From contig NZ_CP045720.1 of NCBI RefSeq assembly GCF_009646115.1, positions 558,001 to 622,000 on the forward strand: a stretch of DNA of 64,000 nt. Direction: 5' to 3'. Below, piece by piece: positions 1 to 10,518 of the stretch. Within the stretch, counting starts at the first letter, position 1. The number at the start of each line of letters is the position of its first letter. Both the position numbers and the translations under genes were made by a program. The notes beneath the pieces were generated by a model. That model ran no database searches. It saw nothing but the letters and a program-made list of their open reading frames with translations, and had not been told where the DNA came from. Source of the DNA: Pantoea eucalypti (GTDB taxonomy: Bacteria > Pseudomonadota > Gammaproteobacteria > Enterobacterales > Enterobacteriaceae).

Positions 1-329
1 GCGAACAGATTCATGTCCGTGACGCACGTCCTCCGCTGGTCGTGGTCAGCCGCTCACATGGTGACGACGACGAGATGAAAGAGTACCTGAAGCAGTTAGG
101 TGAGCATCAGACCGTTGCGACCGGCTCCTCACTGAAATTCTGTCTGGTGGCAGAAGGTAAAGCTCAGCTCTATCCCCGTTTCGGGCCAACCAATATCTGG
201 GATACCGGCGCGGGTCATGCCGTGGCGATGGCTGCGGGTGCGCATGTACATGACTGGCAGGGCAAAACCCTGGACTATGCGCCGCGCGAATCCTTCCTGA
301 ATCCCGGCTTCCGCGTTTCGCTCTTTTAA
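1..329 (+). CDS. cysQ: 3'(2'),5'-bisphosphate nucleotidase CysQ, C-terminal part
   Basis: Partial gene: the reading frame is open from the left edge of the window (first full codon at base 3) to the stop at 327-329. The roughly 108 residues seen match the C-terminus of E. coli CysQ nearly throughout, including the [15 protein letters not shown] segment, which in this Li+-sensitive phosphatase superfamily carries the WD-x-AAG-type metal and phosphate binding motif. CysQ removes the 3' phosphate of PAP (and PAPS), protecting sulfur assimilation from PAP build-up; it is associated with the inner face of the cytoplasmic membrane. It is convergent with ytfJ, as in E. coli. Identity is very likely; the N-terminal half is outside the window. 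Confidence 0.95.
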   Translation, partial: EQIHVRDARPPLVVVSRSHGDDDEMKEYLKQLGEHQTVATGSSLKFCLVAEGKAQLYPRFGPTNIWDTGAGHAVAMAAGAHVHDWQGKTLDYAPRESFLNPGFRVSLF

Positions 330-348
330 GACGATATTGGCATAAATG

Positions 349-376
349 CCCGGCGAGCGATTCTCTCGCTCCCGGG
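349..376. terminator. Hairpin between convergent cysQ and ytfJ
   Basis: Inverted repeat CCCGG-C-GAGCGA / TCGCTC-CCGGG with a 5-base loop, sitting between the two convergent stop codons. There is no long T run on either side, so it is a probable but not textbook bidirectional terminator. Confidence 0.5.
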
Positions 377-385
377 TGTTCAGCA

Positions 386-943
386 TTACTCTTTCAGCAG
401 TGAGTTGACCAGCGCGATAACTTTTGTCACTTCATCCTGCGTCAGCGAACCATCCTTCACAAACTTCACTTTGCCCTGCTTATCCAGCACGACGATGGCG
501 GAACCACCAGGCTGTAACTGCCAGCTGTGCTGCACGTTGCCTTTGCTGTCTATGACAAACTGAGACCAGGGATATTGCTGCTTGTTGGTCTCGACGCTGC
601 TGCGCACAAACATGCCCGTGCCCGGAATCGCGTCATCGGTATTGACGATGGTGGTGGTCTGATAGCGATCATGCGGCAGCTTCGCGGCTTTGATCGCTTC
701 TACCAGTGCCGCGTTCATCTCTTTCGCAGATGAGCGACCCGCAATATGCTGGATGACGCGAACTTTTCCGCTGAGCTGCGCGCTATTCCAGTTTTTGTAG
801 CTAAACTTCTCCTGTTGCAATAACAGCTCGCCTTTGTCATTCACGCCTACAGCCGGTACCCGCATATCCAGTCTGAGGTTTTGAGCCATCGCGCCTGCCG
901 GTATCAACAGAGACAACGCCACAGCTGCCAGGGTTATACGCAT
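386..943 (-). CDS. ytfJ: YtfJ family periplasmic protein (thioredoxin-like)
   Basis: 185 residues, the usual length for YtfJ. The N-terminus is a clear Sec signal peptide: a short positive start, a leucine/alanine-rich core to about residue 20 and an AMA-Q cleavage site, so the product is periplasmic. The mature part resembles a thioredoxin-fold domain (segment WNSAQLSGKVRVIQ; C-terminal GSAIVVLDKQGKVKFVKDG) but lacks a CxxC redox pair, so a classical disulfide activity is not supported. Function is unknown in E. coli. It lies between cysQ and ytfK in the same order as in E. coli and has its own upstream region of about 310 bases shared with divergent ytfK. Confidence 0.9.
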   Translation of the reverse strand: MRITLAAVALSLLIPAGAMAQNLRLDMRVPAVGVNDKGELLLQQEKFSYKNWNSAQLSGKVRVIQHIAGRSSAKEMNAALVEAIKAAKLPHDRYQTTTIVNTDDAIPGTGMFVRSSVETNKQQYPWSQFVIDSKGNVQHSWQLQPGGSAIVVLDKQGKVKFVKDGSLTQDEVTKVIALVNSLLKE

Positions 944-1257
944 TGTTATTTCCTTAGGTGATCAGACCAGTCAGTCATTTTACTGCAATAGTAAGCAGGG
1001 ATGATGCGCCTGTCCTGGAAAGGTGTCAGGTTTGTTATGGCCGCCACAATTCCTTAATCAATGAAGGTTTATACTGTGTTGTGTGAGCCTGATAACAGAG
1101 TGTTCTGTAATGATGTGTCAATTCAGTAAAAAAATTCACTTTTAGGAACATCAGTCAGTTTTAGTGTTCTATAGTTATCGCGAATTCGCGCTTCATGGGC
1201 TGGAACCAAATTTGGAAACGGCGAAGCGTGCTTAAAAATGTACAGGAGTTAAACAGC
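944..1257. other. Divergent ytfJ/ytfK intergenic region
   Basis: 314 bases with no gene. It must hold the promoters of ytfJ (left) and ytfK (right). It is AT-rich, includes a palindrome GCGAATTCGC near 1181-1190 and a CTGTAATGATGTGTCAAT stretch near 1105 that only loosely resembles a Pho box; I could not assign a convincing promoter. Confidence 0.5.
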
Positions 1258-1464
1258 ATGAAGATCTTCCAGCGCTATAATCCGCTACAAATAGCGAAAT
1301 ATGTAAAAACGCTTTTCAAAGGAAGGTTGTATATCAAGGACGTGGGCGCGTTCGAGTTCGATAAAGGGAAAGTATTAATCCCTCGCGTCAAAGACAAACA
1401 GCACCTGAGCGTGATGTCAGAAATTAACCGCCAGGTCGTTCGTCTCAAACTTGAGTTCAACTAA
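1258..1464 (+). CDS. ytfK: YtfK, small stringent-response modulator
   Basis: 68 residues, matching E. coli YtfK almost end to end (starts [15 protein letters not shown], contains [14 protein letters not shown]). The ATG at 1258 is preceded by AGGAGT and gives exactly the family length; an in-frame upstream ATG at 1195 would add 21 residues not seen in homologues and is rejected. In E. coli YtfK binds SpoT and shifts it toward (p)ppGpp synthesis under phosphate or fatty acid limitation; that role is knowledge of the family, not visible here. A hairpin follows the stop directly. Confidence 0.95.
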   Translation: MKIFQRYNPLQIAKYVKTLFKGRLYIKDVGAFEFDKGKVLIPRVKDKQHLSVMSEINRQVVRLKLEFN

Positions 1465-1468
1465 TAAC

Positions 1469-1489
1469 AAGGGCGCCGATGGCGCCCTT
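1469..1489 (+). terminator. Terminator hairpin after ytfK
   Basis: Perfect stem AAGGGCGCC-gat-GGCGCCCTT starting 4 bases after the ytfK stop. The T run is short, so termination strength is uncertain. Confidence 0.6.
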
Positions 1490-1643
1490 AGTGTATGACC
1501 TATCAGGCTATTCCCTTTGCCTGTCCGAACACGGACGGTGCCCACAATCTCCAACTGCTACGTAAACGTTCCGGTTGTTCCGCGCGCTCTGTATCCAGGA
1601 CTGCCTGGGACAATAATAGCCGCCGGGACACGCTCTGAGTCAT

Positions 1644-2966
1644 TTACTCTTCTTCGGTTTTGGTCAGGTTCAGCACGGGTGGTCGTTCATCAATGCGGGT
1701 GACCAGCAGCTGATCGATACGGTAGCTATCGATATCTACCACTTCGAACTTATAGCCAGCAAACTTCACAAAATCGGTACGCTTTGGAATCTTACGCAGC
1801 ATATACATCATAAAGCCGCCGATGGTTTCGTAGTTGCCTGACTGCGGGAAATCATCGATGTCCAGCACGCGCATTACGTCATCAATCGGTGTGCCGCCTT
1901 CAACCAGCCATGAATTCTCATCGCGCGCCACGATCTGCTCTTCCATGCCCTGACCGACCAGATCGCCCATCAGTGTGGTCATGACGTCATTCAGCGTAAT
2001 GATGCCCACGACCAGCGCATATTCGTTCATGATCACCGCGAAATCTTCACCAGCGGTTTTAAAACTTTCCAGCGCTTCTGAGAGCGTCAGCGTGTCCGGC
2101 ACGATTAGCGCAGAGCGAATCTGCAGGCCGCTGTTCAGCGCCATGCTCTGATTGCCGAGTACGCGCAGCAGCAGCTCTTTTGAGTCGACATAGCCAACGA
2201 TATGATCGATGTCGCCGCTGCAGACCAGAAACTTCGAATGAGGATGCTGGGCGATTTTGGTCTTGAGGCTGGTCTCATCTTCGTGCAGATCAAACCAGAC
2301 AATATTCTCGCGTGAGGTCATTGAAGAGGGAACGGTACGTGACTCCAGCTCAAACACGTTTTCAATCAGCTCATGCTCCTGCTTGCGCAGAACGCCCGCC
2401 AGCGCACCGGCTTCCACCACCGCGTAGATATCGTCGGAGGTGATGTCATCTTTACGCACCATCGGCAGCTTGAAAATACGGAAGAAGACGTTGGCCAGGC
2501 CATTAAACAGAAATACCAGCGGACGCATCACTAACAGGCAGAAACGCATCGGATTGATGATGCGCAGCGCGATGGTTTCCGGTGCGACCATGCCAACCCG
2601 CTTTGGTGTTAAGTCGGCAAACAGGATAAACAGGCTGGTCACGATGGTGAATGAACAGATAAAGCTGAGCTGTTCCGCCAGTTCCGGCGAAACAAAGCGG
2701 TTAAACAGGCCGCTGAAAACCGGTGAAAATGCCGCGTCGCCGACAATACCGCCCAGGATGGCGACAGCGTTAAGGCCAATCTGCACCACGGTGAAGAACA
2801 TGCCCGGCGTTTCCTGCATTTTCAGCACACGCTGGGCATTGACGTTGCCTTCGTCGGCCAGAAGTTTCAGTTTGATCTTACGGGCGGCCGCCAGCGAGAT
2901 CTCCGACAGGGAGAAAAAGGCACTGATTACAATCAGCAATAAAATGACAAGCAAGCTATCTAACAT
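1644..2966 (-). CDS. ytfL: YtfL/PaeA, CNNM-CBS-CorC_HlyC family membrane protein
   Basis: 440 residues (E. coli about 447). N-terminal DUF21/CNNM membrane domain of about four helices (residues 1-180, beginning with a hydrophobic helix and the FFSLSEISLAAARK signature), a pair of CBS modules (about 205-335) and a C-terminal CorC_HlyC domain. In E. coli and Salmonella the protein (renamed PaeA) supports survival under cadaverine/putrescine stress, probably by exporting polyamines. The ATG at 2966 opens directly into the first membrane helix. It is divergent from tamA; the msrA gene that separates them in E. coli is missing here. Confidence 0.93.
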   Translation of the reverse strand: MLDSLLVILLLIVISAFFSLSEISLAAARKIKLKLLADEGNVNAQRVLKMQETPGMFFTVVQIGLNAVAILGGIVGDAAFSPVFSGLFNRFVSPELAEQLSFICSFTIVTSLFILFADLTPKRVGMVAPETIALRIINPMRFCLLVMRPLVFLFNGLANVFFRIFKLPMVRKDDITSDDIYAVVEAGALAGVLRKQEHELIENVFELESRTVPSSMTSRENIVWFDLHEDETSLKTKIAQHPHSKFLVCSGDIDHIVGYVDSKELLLRVLGNQSMALNSGLQIRSALIVPDTLTLSEALESFKTAGEDFAVIMNEYALVVGIITLNDVMTTLMGDLVGQGMEEQIVARDENSWLVEGGTPIDDVMRVLDIDDFPQSGNYETIGGFMMYMLRKIPKRTDFVKFAGYKFEVVDIDSYRIDQLLVTRIDERPPVLNLTKTEEE

Positions 2967-3457
2967 ATGAGATCCAAAGGGTTATCCACTTGTCATTTTT
3001 GGCCTGGGCAGCGTGGGTAAGCGCAAACAGAGTTGGTTTATCCGTGAAACAGAGCTATCCGTGCCAAAAATGTCTGCGCCAGTTCGACAACGTACATGTC
3101 GGGGCAGAAATGAAAACAGGCGGAATGCCTGTGGTGGCAGATTATAGCAGGAGCGCTCATCGGGCCGCCAGAGGGCAATCTGCCGCTTCCCTCAGGATTA
3201 GCAGGCAGAACGGTACGTTATCGACTCAGATTTATCTGAGTGAATCATTTTGGACCGCTCATTCCCGCCTGCAGGAGTTGTATCAATCCCCCCATTTACC
3301 GACAATAGCCGCGTTATTTGAGTTAGAAGTCGATTTTGCGCCGCCGTTTGCCATAAAGTGCGGCTATGATGAGGATGTTGCCGTTGCGGTAGTGCGGGCA
3401 AAGATGATTAATAAGTGCCCCGCGGAAAAGGGGCCGGCATGATTAACAGGAGTACAG
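2967..3457. other. ytfL-tamA intergenic region lacking msrA
   Basis: 491 bases between two divergent genes where E. coli carries msrA. No MsrA-like sequence (GCFW motif) is readable in any frame. An open frame on the plus strand (2990-3442) exists but shows no recognisable domain and no convincing ribosome-binding site, so it is not called. A small hairpin GCCCC-gcggaaaa-GGGGC lies at 3418-3435 just before tamA. Confidence 0.6.
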
Positions 3458-5197
3458 GTGCCACGATTTTATGTTTATTGCATAGCTGGCCTGCTGCTTG
3501 CCGCGCCCGCCCTTGAGGCGGCGACCGTGCGATTACAGGTAGATGGCTTAACCGGGGATCTGCAAAAGAATGTCAGAGCGCGCCTTTCCACCATCGGCAG
3601 CGACGAGGTCTCGAATGATGGCCGTTTTCGTGCACGTGTCTCTGTTGCAATAAAAGAGGGGCTGCGCGCCCTTGGTTATTACGAGCCGACCATCGACTTC
3701 GAATCCCGCCCCGCGCCTGCGAAGGGAGGACGGCCGGTATTAATCGCACATGTGACGCCGGGCGAGGCTGTCAAAATTGGCGGCAGCACCATTGTGGTGG
3801 AAGGTGATGCGCGCAATGATCCTGATTACAAAGCCTGGGTGAAGCAGGGACGGCCCAAAGTGGGCACGCAGCTTAACCACGGGCAGTATGACAAATTTAA
3901 AAGCGGCTTCTCTAATCTTGCGCTGCGTAACGGCTACTTCGACGGCACCTTTAAAAAAAGCCAGCTCGGCGTCTCGGTTGAGCGCCATGAAGCGTTCTGG
4001 GATATCGACTACGACAGCGGCGAGCGCTATCGCTTTGGTGACGTCACTTTTCAGGGATCGCAGATTCGTGAAGAGTATCTGCAAAATCTGGTGCCCTTTA
4101 AAGAAGGGGATTACTACAGCTCACGCGATCTGGCCGAACTGAATCGCCGCCTCTCCGCCACCGGCTGGTTTAATTCGGTGGTGGTCGCGCCGGAATTCAG
4201 CAAGGGACGACAGACTAAAGTGCTGCCGCTGAGTGCCGTGATGTCACCCCGCACCGAAAACACCATTGAAACCGGCGTCGGCTACTCAACTGACGTCGGT
4301 CCGCGGCTGAAAGGAACGTGGAAAAAACCGTGGATCAACGACAGCGGCCACAGCCTGACAGCCAGCGCCTACGTGTCTGCGCCGGAACAGCAGGTCGACC
4401 TCAGCTATAAAGTCCCGTTACTGAAGAGCCCACTGGAGCAGTACTACACCTTCTCCGGAGGCCTCAAGCGTACCGACCTTAACGACACCAAAGCCGACAC
4501 CACCACGCTTGCGATGTCGCGCAACTGGGACAGCAGCAGCGGCTGGCAGAAGGCGGTCAACCTGCGCTGGAGCCTGGATCACTTTACGCAGGGCAGTGTG
4601 ACCAATACCACCATGCTGCTCTATCCCGGCGTCAGCGTAAACCGCACACGCTCGCGCGGCGGTCTGATGCCGACCTGGGGCGACTCACAGCGCTACTCCG
4701 TCGACGTTTCCGATACGACATGGGGCTCCGACGTCGACTTCCTGATTCTGCAGGCGCAAAACGTCTGGATTCGCACTCTCGGTGACAGTCATCGCTTTGT
4801 GGCGCGCGGCAATCTTGGCTGGATTGAAACCAACGACTTCGACAAGGTGCCACCGGATCTGCGCTTCTTCGCGGGTGGTGACCGCAGTATTCGCGGTTAC
4901 AAATACAAAAATATTTCACCGCGTGACGACGACGGCAAACTCACCGGGGCATCAAAACTCGCCACCGGATCGCTGGAATATCAGTATAACGTCACCGGTA
5001 AATGGTGGGGCGCGGTGTTTGTCGACTCAGGCGAAGCGGTTAACGACATTAAACAGAGCAATATCAAAACCGGTGCAGGTGTCGGTGTGCGCTGGTCTTC
5101 ACCGGTTGGCCCCATCAAATTTGATATTGCCAGACCTATCGGGGATGACGAGGAGCATGGATTGCAATTTTACGTAGGACTGGGGCCTGAACTATGA
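3458..5197 (+). CDS. tamA: TamA, outer-membrane Omp85 subunit of the translocation and assembly module
   Basis: 579 residues including a signal peptide (cleavage near ALEA-A, residue 22). Three POTRA domains occupy roughly residues 25-265 and a 16-strand Omp85 barrel the remainder, with the conserved [15 protein letters not shown] segment (the VRGY/F-type motif of strand loop L6) near residue 470 and the C-terminal beta-signal ending in LGPEL. Start is GTG at 3458, preceded by ACAGGAGTACAG. TamA works with inner-membrane TamB in envelope biogenesis (outer-membrane protein insertion and phospholipid transport). The stop overlaps the tamB start by 4 bases, implying translational coupling. Confidence 0.97.
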   Translation: MPRFYVYCIAGLLLAAPALEAATVRLQVDGLTGDLQKNVRARLSTIGSDEVSNDGRFRARVSVAIKEGLRALGYYEPTIDFESRPAPAKGGRPVLIAHVTPGEAVKIGGSTIVVEGDARNDPDYKAWVKQGRPKVGTQLNHGQYDKFKSGFSNLALRNGYFDGTFKKSQLGVSVERHEAFWDIDYDSGERYRFGDVTFQGSQIREEYLQNLVPFKEGDYYSSRDLAELNRRLSATGWFNSVVVAPEFSKGRQTKVLPLSAVMSPRTENTIETGVGYSTDVGPRLKGTWKKPWINDSGHSLTASAYVSAPEQQVDLSYKVPLLKSPLEQYYTFSGGLKRTDLNDTKADTTTLAMSRNWDSSSGWQKAVNLRWSLDHFTQGSVTNTTMLLYPGVSVNRTRSRGGLMPTWGDSQRYSVDVSDTTWGSDVDFLILQAQNVWIRTLGDSHRFVARGNLGWIETNDFDKVPPDLRFFAGGDRSIRGYKYKNISPRDDDGKLTGASKLATGSLEYQYNVTGKWWGAVFVDSGEAVNDIKQSNIKTGAGVGVRWSSPVGPIKFDIARPIGDDEEHGLQFYVGLGPEL

Positions 5198-8100
5198 AGC
5201 TGTGGAAAAAGGTCCTGATCGGTATTCTGATCTTTCTGGTTGTGCTGTTGGGTGGCGTGGCATTTTTAATCGGGACCACGCCGGGACTGCATTTAGTGCT
5301 CAAGGGTGCATCGCGCTGGGTGCCTGGCCTGTCGATCAAACAGGTCGATGGCGGCTGGCGTAACCTGACCCTTAACGGTCTGCGCTTTGAGATGCCCGGC
5401 GTCAGTGTTGATGCCGGGCAGATTCACCTGGCGGTGGATCTCAACTGCCTGCTGCACTCCTCCGTGTGCGTCAACGATGTCTCCCTGCGCGATATCAGCG
5501 TGGTCGTCGACAGCAAGAAAATGGCACCTGCCGCCGCCGCACCGGAAGAGGAGAGTAGCAACACTAACCTCAGCACACCATACCCCATCACGCTGCGTCA
5601 TCTTGGCCTGCACAACATCAATGTGAAGGTTGATGACACCGCGATCTCGCTGCTTGATTTCACCACGGGCCTGCAGTGGCAGGATCGTGCGCTGACGCTG
5701 AATCCGACCCATATCCAAAGCCTGCTGATTGCGCTGCCAAAAGCGGCAAAAGTGGTGAAGGAAGAGGTGGTCGATCCGAAAGTTCAGCAGCCGCATCCCG
5801 CTGAGAAACCGCTGGGCGAAACGCTGCAGGCAATGTTTGCTCAACCGCTGCTGCCTGCGCTGCCCGATTTCCGTCTGCCGCTGGATATTGACGTGCAGCA
5901 GATTCTGGGTGAACAGCTGCGCATTACCGGCGACACCGATGTCTCCGTCAGCCGGTTGTTGCTGAAAGCGAGAACCGCCGATCGACAGATGCAACTGACA
6001 ACGCTGGAAGTGGACTCGAATCTTGGCAACCTGAAGGGTAGCGGACAGGCGACGCTGGCGGATAACTGGCCGCTCGATTTCTCCCTGAACGGCACGGTCA
6101 ATACCGATCCGATTAAAGGCGAAAAGCTGGCGCTGAAACTTAACGGCGCGATGCGCGACGAGTTGAAGCTGGGCCTGAACCTCTCAGGTCCGGTGAATGC
6201 GCAGCTGGATGCGACGACCCAACTGGCGGTCGCGGGACTGCCGCTGTCATTGCAACTGACCAGTCCGCAACTGCGCTGGCCGCTAACGGGGCCGATACAG
6301 TATCAGGCCGATAACCTGAACTATCAGTTCAAAGGCAAAGCCACCGACTATGTAATGTCGCTGCAAACCGCCGTGAAGGGCGAATCTGTGCCACCGGCCA
6401 ATGTCTCGCTGACGGGTAAAGGCAACGTTGAGCAGTTCAGCCTCGATCGTCTGCGCGTGGCTGCGCTGCAGGGCAATATCGATCTCACCGCGCTGGTGGA
6501 CTGGAGCAAGGCGATCAGCTGGCGCAGTGAACTGACGCTGGCGGGAATCAATACCGCTAAACAGTATCCCGACTGGCCCGCGCGACTGGATGGCAAAATC
6601 ACCACGCGCGGCAGTCTGTATGGCGGCACCTGGCAGCTGAGCGTGCCGCAGCTTCAGCTAAAAGGTAACGTGAAAAAGAATGCCGTAACCGCTGACGGCT
6701 CACTGACCGGTAACAGCTACAACCAGTGGACGGTCCCGGGTATTAAGCTGGCGCTGGGACGCAACCATCTGGATGTCAAAGGGGCGCTGGGCGACAGTCT
6801 GGATCTTGATGCCAGTATTGATGCGCCACAGCTCGATAATGCGCTGCCGGGTCTGGGCGGCGTGGTCAACGGCACGATTAAAGCGCGTGGCACTCTGAAG
6901 GCACCGCAGCTGCTGGCCGATCTCAATGCCCGTGGTCTGCGCTGGCAGCAGATGCAGATTAATCGCGTCACCCTGAATGGCGATGTCCGCTCCGGCGAAC
7001 AGGTGGCCGGTAAACTGCAACTTCGCGTTGAGCAACTGAAGCAGGATGCGCTGAACATCGGCCTGCTGACGCTGAATGCAGAGGGGAATGAGCGTCAGCA
7101 TCAGATGAAGCTGACTGTGCAGGGCAAACCGGTCTCGGGTCAGCTGGCGCTCAACGGCAGCTTTGATCGCCAGGCCGAGCGCTGGAAAGGCTCGCTAAAC
7201 GATACCCGCTTTGACACGCCCGTGGGCGAGTGGCGTCTGACCCGCGCCATGGCCATTGACTATCTGAACAGCCGTCAGACGGCGACCATCGGGCCGCATT
7301 GCTGGCAGAACCCGAATGCACAAATTTGTGTACCGGAGCCGATTGAAGCGGGCCCGGCAGGTAAGGCGCATGTGGTGCTGAACCGTTTTGACCTTGCGAT
7401 GGTCAAGCCATTTATGCCGGAGGCAACCCAGCTCAGCGGCCTGTTCAGTGGCGATGTACGCGTTAACTGGACGGCGGATGGCAGCCTGCCAACCGGTACT
7501 GTGGCGCTGAAGGGTAACGGCGTAAAAGTGGTGCAGGATGTTCAGGGCAACAGCCTGCCGATCGCCTTTGACACGCTTAACCTGAATGCCGCACTGCGAA
7601 ACGGTCGCGCACAGCTCGACTGGCTGATCCGCATTGCCAAAAACGGGCAGCTGGATGGCAACGTGCAGATCGACGATCCGCAAAATCGCCGCACGCTGGG
7701 CGGTAACGTGAACATCCGCAATATCTCGCTGGCGATGATCAATCCTGCGCTGATGCAGGGCGAGAAGATCAAAGGCAGCCTGAACAGCAGCCTTCGCCTG
7801 GGGGGAAGTGTGCAGCAGCCGCAGGTGTTTGGGCAGTTGGGTCTGACGGGTGTGGATGTGGATGGCAACTTTATGCCGGTCGATCTGACCGCCGCTAACC
7901 TGAATCTGGTGTTCAACGGTATGAGCTCGACCCTGAACGGACTGGTCCAGACTGCACAGGGCAACATCAATCTCAGCGGTAACGCCGACTGGAGCCAGCT
8001 CGATAACTGGCGTGCGCGCATTGCGGCGCAGGGCAGTCGGGTTCGCGTCACCGTGCCGCCGATGGTGCGCATGGATGTCTCGCCGGATCTGGTATTTGAA

Positions 8101-8961
8101 GCGACGCCAGCCGCCTTTAACCTTGATGGCAGCGTCGATATTCCGTGGGCGCGCATTACGGTGCAGGAAGTGCCGGAAAGCGCGACGGGCGTCTCGTCAG
8201 ATGAGGTGATGCTGGATAAACAGCTGAAGCCAATTGCACCGCAAACCGCTGCGATTCCGATTAACAGTAACCTGGTGATCCACGTCGGCAACGATGTGCG
8301 TCTGTCTGCATTTGGTCTTAAAGCGAAGCTGAATGGCGATCTGAAAATGGTGCAGGATAAGTCAGGACTGGGCTTAAACGGCCAGATCAACATTCCATCC
8401 GGTCGCTTCCACGCCTATGGTCAGGATCTGATTGTGCGTAAAGGTGAGCTGCAGTTTGCCGGGCCGCCTGATCAGCCTTACGTTAACCTGGAAGCCATTC
8501 GTAACCCGGATGCGACGGAAGATGGCGTCACTGCCGGTCTGCGCGTGACCGGCCTTGCCGATGAACCTAAAGCGGAAGTCTTCTCCGATCCGGCGATGTC
8601 GCAACAGGAAGCGCTTTCCTACCTGCTGCGTGGTCAGGGATTAGGCAGCGACGGCGACAGTAACGCTCTAACGTCGGCACTTGTTGGCTTAGGGGTTGCA
8701 CAAAGTGGTCAGGTTGTGGGTAAAATCGGAGAGACCTTCGGTGTCAGCAATCTCGCCGTTGATACTGCCGGTGTTGGCGATAGCCAGCAGGTGCAGGTCA
8801 GCGGCTACGTGCTACCGGGTCTGCAGGTAAAATACGGTGTTGGCATATTTGATTCACTGGCGACGTTAACCTTGCGTTACCGCCTGATGCCTAAGCTCTA
8901 TCTGGAAGCCGTGTCCGGTGTGGATCAGGCTCTCGATTTGCTCTATCAGTTTGAGTTTTAG
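5194..8961 (+). CDS. tamB: TamB, AsmA-like inner-membrane partner of TamA
   Basis: 1255 residues (E. coli 1259). One N-terminal membrane anchor (about residues 7-27, [20 protein letters not shown]) followed by a very long periplasmic beta-rich repeat region of the AsmA/VPS13-like bridge type and the C-terminal DUF490/TamB domain (about 900-1255), which contacts the TamA POTRA domains. The polypeptide spans the periplasm and forms a hydrophobic groove thought to move phospholipids toward the outer membrane. Start overlaps the tamA stop (ATGA). ytfP follows after 2 bases, so tamA-tamB-ytfP is one operon, as in E. coli. Confidence 0.97.
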   Translation: MKLWKKVLIGILIFLVVLLGGVAFLIGTTPGLHLVLKGASRWVPGLSIKQVDGGWRNLTLNGLRFEMPGVSVDAGQIHLAVDLNCLLHSSVCVNDVSLRDISVVVDSKKMAPAAAAPEEESSNTNLSTPYPITLRHLGLHNINVKVDDTAISLLDFTTGLQWQDRALTLNPTHIQSLLIALPKAAKVVKEEVVDPKVQQPHPAEKPLGETLQAMFAQPLLPALPDFRLPLDIDVQQILGEQLRITGDTDVSVSRLLLKARTADRQMQLTTLEVDSNLGNLKGSGQATLADNWPLDFSLNGTVNTDPIKGEKLALKLNGAMRDELKLGLNLSGPVNAQLDATTQLAVAGLPLSLQLTSPQLRWPLTGPIQYQADNLNYQFKGKATDYVMSLQTAVKGESVPPANVSLTGKGNVEQFSLDRLRVAALQGNIDLTALVDWSKAISWRSELTLAGINTAKQYPDWPARLDGKITTRGSLYGGTWQLSVPQLQLKGNVKKNAVTADGSLTGNSYNQWTVPGIKLALGRNHLDVKGALGDSLDLDASIDAPQLDNALPGLGGVVNGTIKARGTLKAPQLLADLNARGLRWQQMQINRVTLNGDVRSGEQVAGKLQLRVEQLKQDALNIGLLTLNAEGNERQHQMKLTVQGKPVSGQLALNGSFDRQAERWKGSLNDTRFDTPVGEWRLTRAMAIDYLNSRQTATIGPHCWQNPNAQICVPEPIEAGPAGKAHVVLNRFDLAMVKPFMPEATQLSGLFSGDVRVNWTADGSLPTGTVALKGNGVKVVQDVQGNSLPIAFDTLNLNAALRNGRAQLDWLIRIAKNGQLDGNVQIDDPQNRRTLGGNVNIRNISLAMINPALMQGEKIKGSLNSSLRLGGSVQQPQVFGQLGLTGVDVDGNFMPVDLTAANLNLVFNGMSSTLNGLVQTAQGNINLSGNADWSQLDNWRARIAAQGSRVRVTVPPMVRMDVSPDLVFEATPAAFNLDGSVDIPWARITVQEVPESATGVSSDEVMLDKQLKPIAPQTAAIPINSNLVIHVGNDVRLSAFGLKAKLNGDLKMVQDKSGLGLNGQINIPSGRFHAYGQDLIVRKGELQFAGPPDQPYVNLEAIRNPDATEDGVTAGLRVTGLADEPKAEVFSDPAMSQQEALSYLLRGQGLGSDGDSNALTSALVGLGVAQSGQVVGKIGETFGVSNLAVDTAGVGDSQQVQVSGYVLPGLQVKYGVGIFDSLATLTLRYRLMPKLYLEAVSGVDQALDLLYQFEF

Positions 8962-8963
8962 CA

Positions 8964-9317
8964 ATGCGAATAATTGTCTACGGCAGTTTACGGCGCAAAC
9001 AGGGAAACAGTCACTGGATGACCAATGCGCAGTGGCTGGGTGATCACCAGATTGAAGGCTTTGAGCTGTATAGTCTGGGCCATTATCCCGGCGTAATAGA
9101 GGGCAATGGAGCGGTACATTGTGAGGTGTACCGCATTGATGCCTCAACCCTTGCGGAGCTGGATGCGCTTCGCACCAAAGGGGGAGAGTACAAACGATTT
9201 CTGACTCAGACGCCGTTTGGCAGTGCATGGCTTTATGTCTATCAACGCTCAGTGGCAGGACGCCAGCGCATTATGAGTGGTGACTGGCTAAAGCGTGATG
9301 AGGAGCCAGAGGCCTGA
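8964..9317 (+). CDS. ytfP: YtfP, gamma-glutamylcyclotransferase-fold protein
   Basis: 117 residues, slightly longer than E. coli YtfP (113). The N-terminal IIVYGSLR is the substrate-binding YGSLR signature of the GGCT-like fold, and the family glutamate is in the GGEYKR segment. Enzymatic activity is predicted (gamma-glutamylamine cyclotransferase-like) but unproven for YtfP. The start is 2 bases after the tamB stop, so it relies on the tamAB transcript. A strong terminator follows. Confidence 0.92.
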   Translation: MRIIVYGSLRRKQGNSHWMTNAQWLGDHQIEGFELYSLGHYPGVIEGNGAVHCEVYRIDASTLAELDALRTKGGEYKRFLTQTPFGSAWLYVYQRSVAGRQRIMSGDWLKRDEEPEA

Positions 9318-9320
9318 ACA

Positions 9321-9353
9321 AAAACACCGTCCATTTGGACGGTGTTTTTTTTT
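9321..9353 (+). terminator. Rho-independent terminator of tamA-tamB-ytfP
   Basis: Perfect stem AACACCGTCC-attt-GGACGGTGTT followed by a run of nine T. It also lies just past the end of convergent ppa and could act for both. Confidence 0.9.
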
Positions 9354-9376
9354 CGACTTACAAACCGGCAGCAGAA

Positions 9377-9907
9377 TTACTTCTTCTGTGCGCGCTCATA
9401 AGAGGAGATGATTTCAGCTTTAGCGGCTTCGGCGTTATCCCAGCCATCCACTTTCACCCATTTGCCTTTTTCCAGATCTTTGTAGTGTTCAAAGAAGTGG
9501 GTGATCTGTGCACGCAGCAGTTCTGGCAGGTCGTTCACATCTTTGATGTGATCGTACTCTTTAGAAAGCTTGGTGTGCGGAACTGCAACCAGTTTGGCAT
9601 CTTCACCAGACTCGTCGGTCATTTTCAGCACGCCAACCGGACGGCAGCGGATCACGGAGCCTGGGACCAGTGGATACGGGGTTGGAACCAGTACGTCAAC
9701 CGGATCACCATCCAGAGAAAGGGTATGGTTGATGTAACCGTAGTTGCACGGATAGAACATGGCGGTAGACATGAAACGGTCTACAAACAGGGCACCAGAC
9801 TCTTTATCAACTTCATATTTGATCGGATCAGCGTTCGCTGGGATCTCAATGACAACGTAGATATCTTCTGGCAGGTCTTTACCTGCTGGCACCTGGTTCA
9901 AACTCAT
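9377..9907 (-). CDS. ppa: Inorganic pyrophosphatase
   Basis: 176 residues, the length of E. coli Ppa. The family-I signature is present: DGDPVDVLV with its metal-binding aspartates near residue 65, and the [10 protein letters not shown] segment just upstream. The soluble hexameric Mg2+ enzyme hydrolyses pyrophosphate from biosynthetic reactions and is essential. The ATG at 9907 is preceded by an AAGGAAT-type ribosome-binding site. A canonical TATAAT lies about 40 bases upstream. Convergent with ytfP. Confidence 0.97.
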   Translation of the reverse strand: MSLNQVPAGKDLPEDIYVVIEIPANADPIKYEVDKESGALFVDRFMSTAMFYPCNYGYINHTLSLDGDPVDVLVPTPYPLVPGSVIRCRPVGVLKMTDESGEDAKLVAVPHTKLSKEYDHIKDVNDLPELLRAQITHFFEHYKDLEKGKWVKVDGWDNAEAAKAEIISSYERAQKK

Positions 9908-9945
9908 CTGGTATTCCTTCAGTAGTCGTATGTTGAGTGTCGGCT

Positions 9946-9951
9946 ATTATA
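9946..9951 (-). promoter_or_regulatory. Probable -10 element of ppa
   Basis: Perfect TATAAT on the minus strand 39-44 bases before the ppa start codon. No good -35 hexamer is visible at 16-18 bases, so this is a partial promoter call. Confidence 0.4.
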
Positions 9952-10007
9952 GCCAACTGACTCTGAATGTATGCCCCCTTTTTGGCGTTTCGGAATGCGC
10001 CCAAACG

Positions 10008-10457
10008 CTACTTAGCTGCCACAAACAGTGAAACAATGCCTGCGGCAATCAGTGGCCCTACTGGCACGCCACGAAAGAACGCGACGCCTATCACCGTACC
10101 AATCAGCAGACCTCCGATTACAGAGGGTTGTACGCTCATAAAATTCACGCCACGACCGCCCAGCCAGGCGACAAAAATCCCCACCAGAATCGCCACAATC
10201 GACTTCCAGTTGGCAAAGGATTTGATTAAGGTGGAGGCGGGCAATGAGCCGCTGGCCAGCGGCGCCATGACTGCCACAGTAAGAATAATGATGCCTAAGG
10301 TAATGCCCTGTTTTTCGACGTAGGGGAATAACTGCGCCAGCGGGGTAATTTTAATCGCCAGCAGCACCAGAATCGAAATTGTGACCGCATTGTTGTGTAC
10401 GAAATAACTCAGCACGGCGAGGCAAATCAGAATGATGGTCGAGGCGTAAGCAGCCAT
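10008..10457 (-). CDS. yeaL: DUF441 family inner-membrane protein (YeaL-like)
   Basis: 149 residues with four predicted membrane helices spread over the whole chain (about 5-22, 45-70, 85-105, 120-148) and the family segments [28 protein letters not shown] and [15 protein letters not shown] (shown here in part). It matches E. coli YeaL (about 148 residues), whose function is unknown. In E. coli the gene is not beside ppa; its location here is part of an accessory patch. The start ATG at 10457 has a GGGAGAAAC ribosome-binding site upstream. Confidence 0.85.
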   Translation of the reverse strand: MAAYASTIILICLAVLSYFVHNNAVTISILVLLAIKITPLAQLFPYVEKQGITLGIIILTVAVMAPLASGSLPASTLIKSFANWKSIVAILVGIFVAWLGGRGVNFMSVQPSVIGGLLIGTVIGVAFFRGVPVGPLIAAGIVSLFVAAK

Positions 10458-10518
10458 GGTTTCTCCCTGAAGGTTATGGAACGCACTGACTTCCGCCAGT
10501 GCAAAAGCCAGTTATCGA

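Noticed and set aside
1105..1125. Pho-box-like sequence upstream of ytfK
   Set aside because: The two TGTNA half-sites are 10 rather than 11 bases apart and match poorly.
2990..3442. 150-codon plus-strand frame between ytfL and tamA
   Set aside because: It covers the divergent promoter region, has no ribosome-binding site and no recognisable domain; most likely chance.
9335..9925. 196-codon plus-strand frame opposite ppa
   Set aside because: Starts in the ytfP terminator and mirrors ppa; no support.
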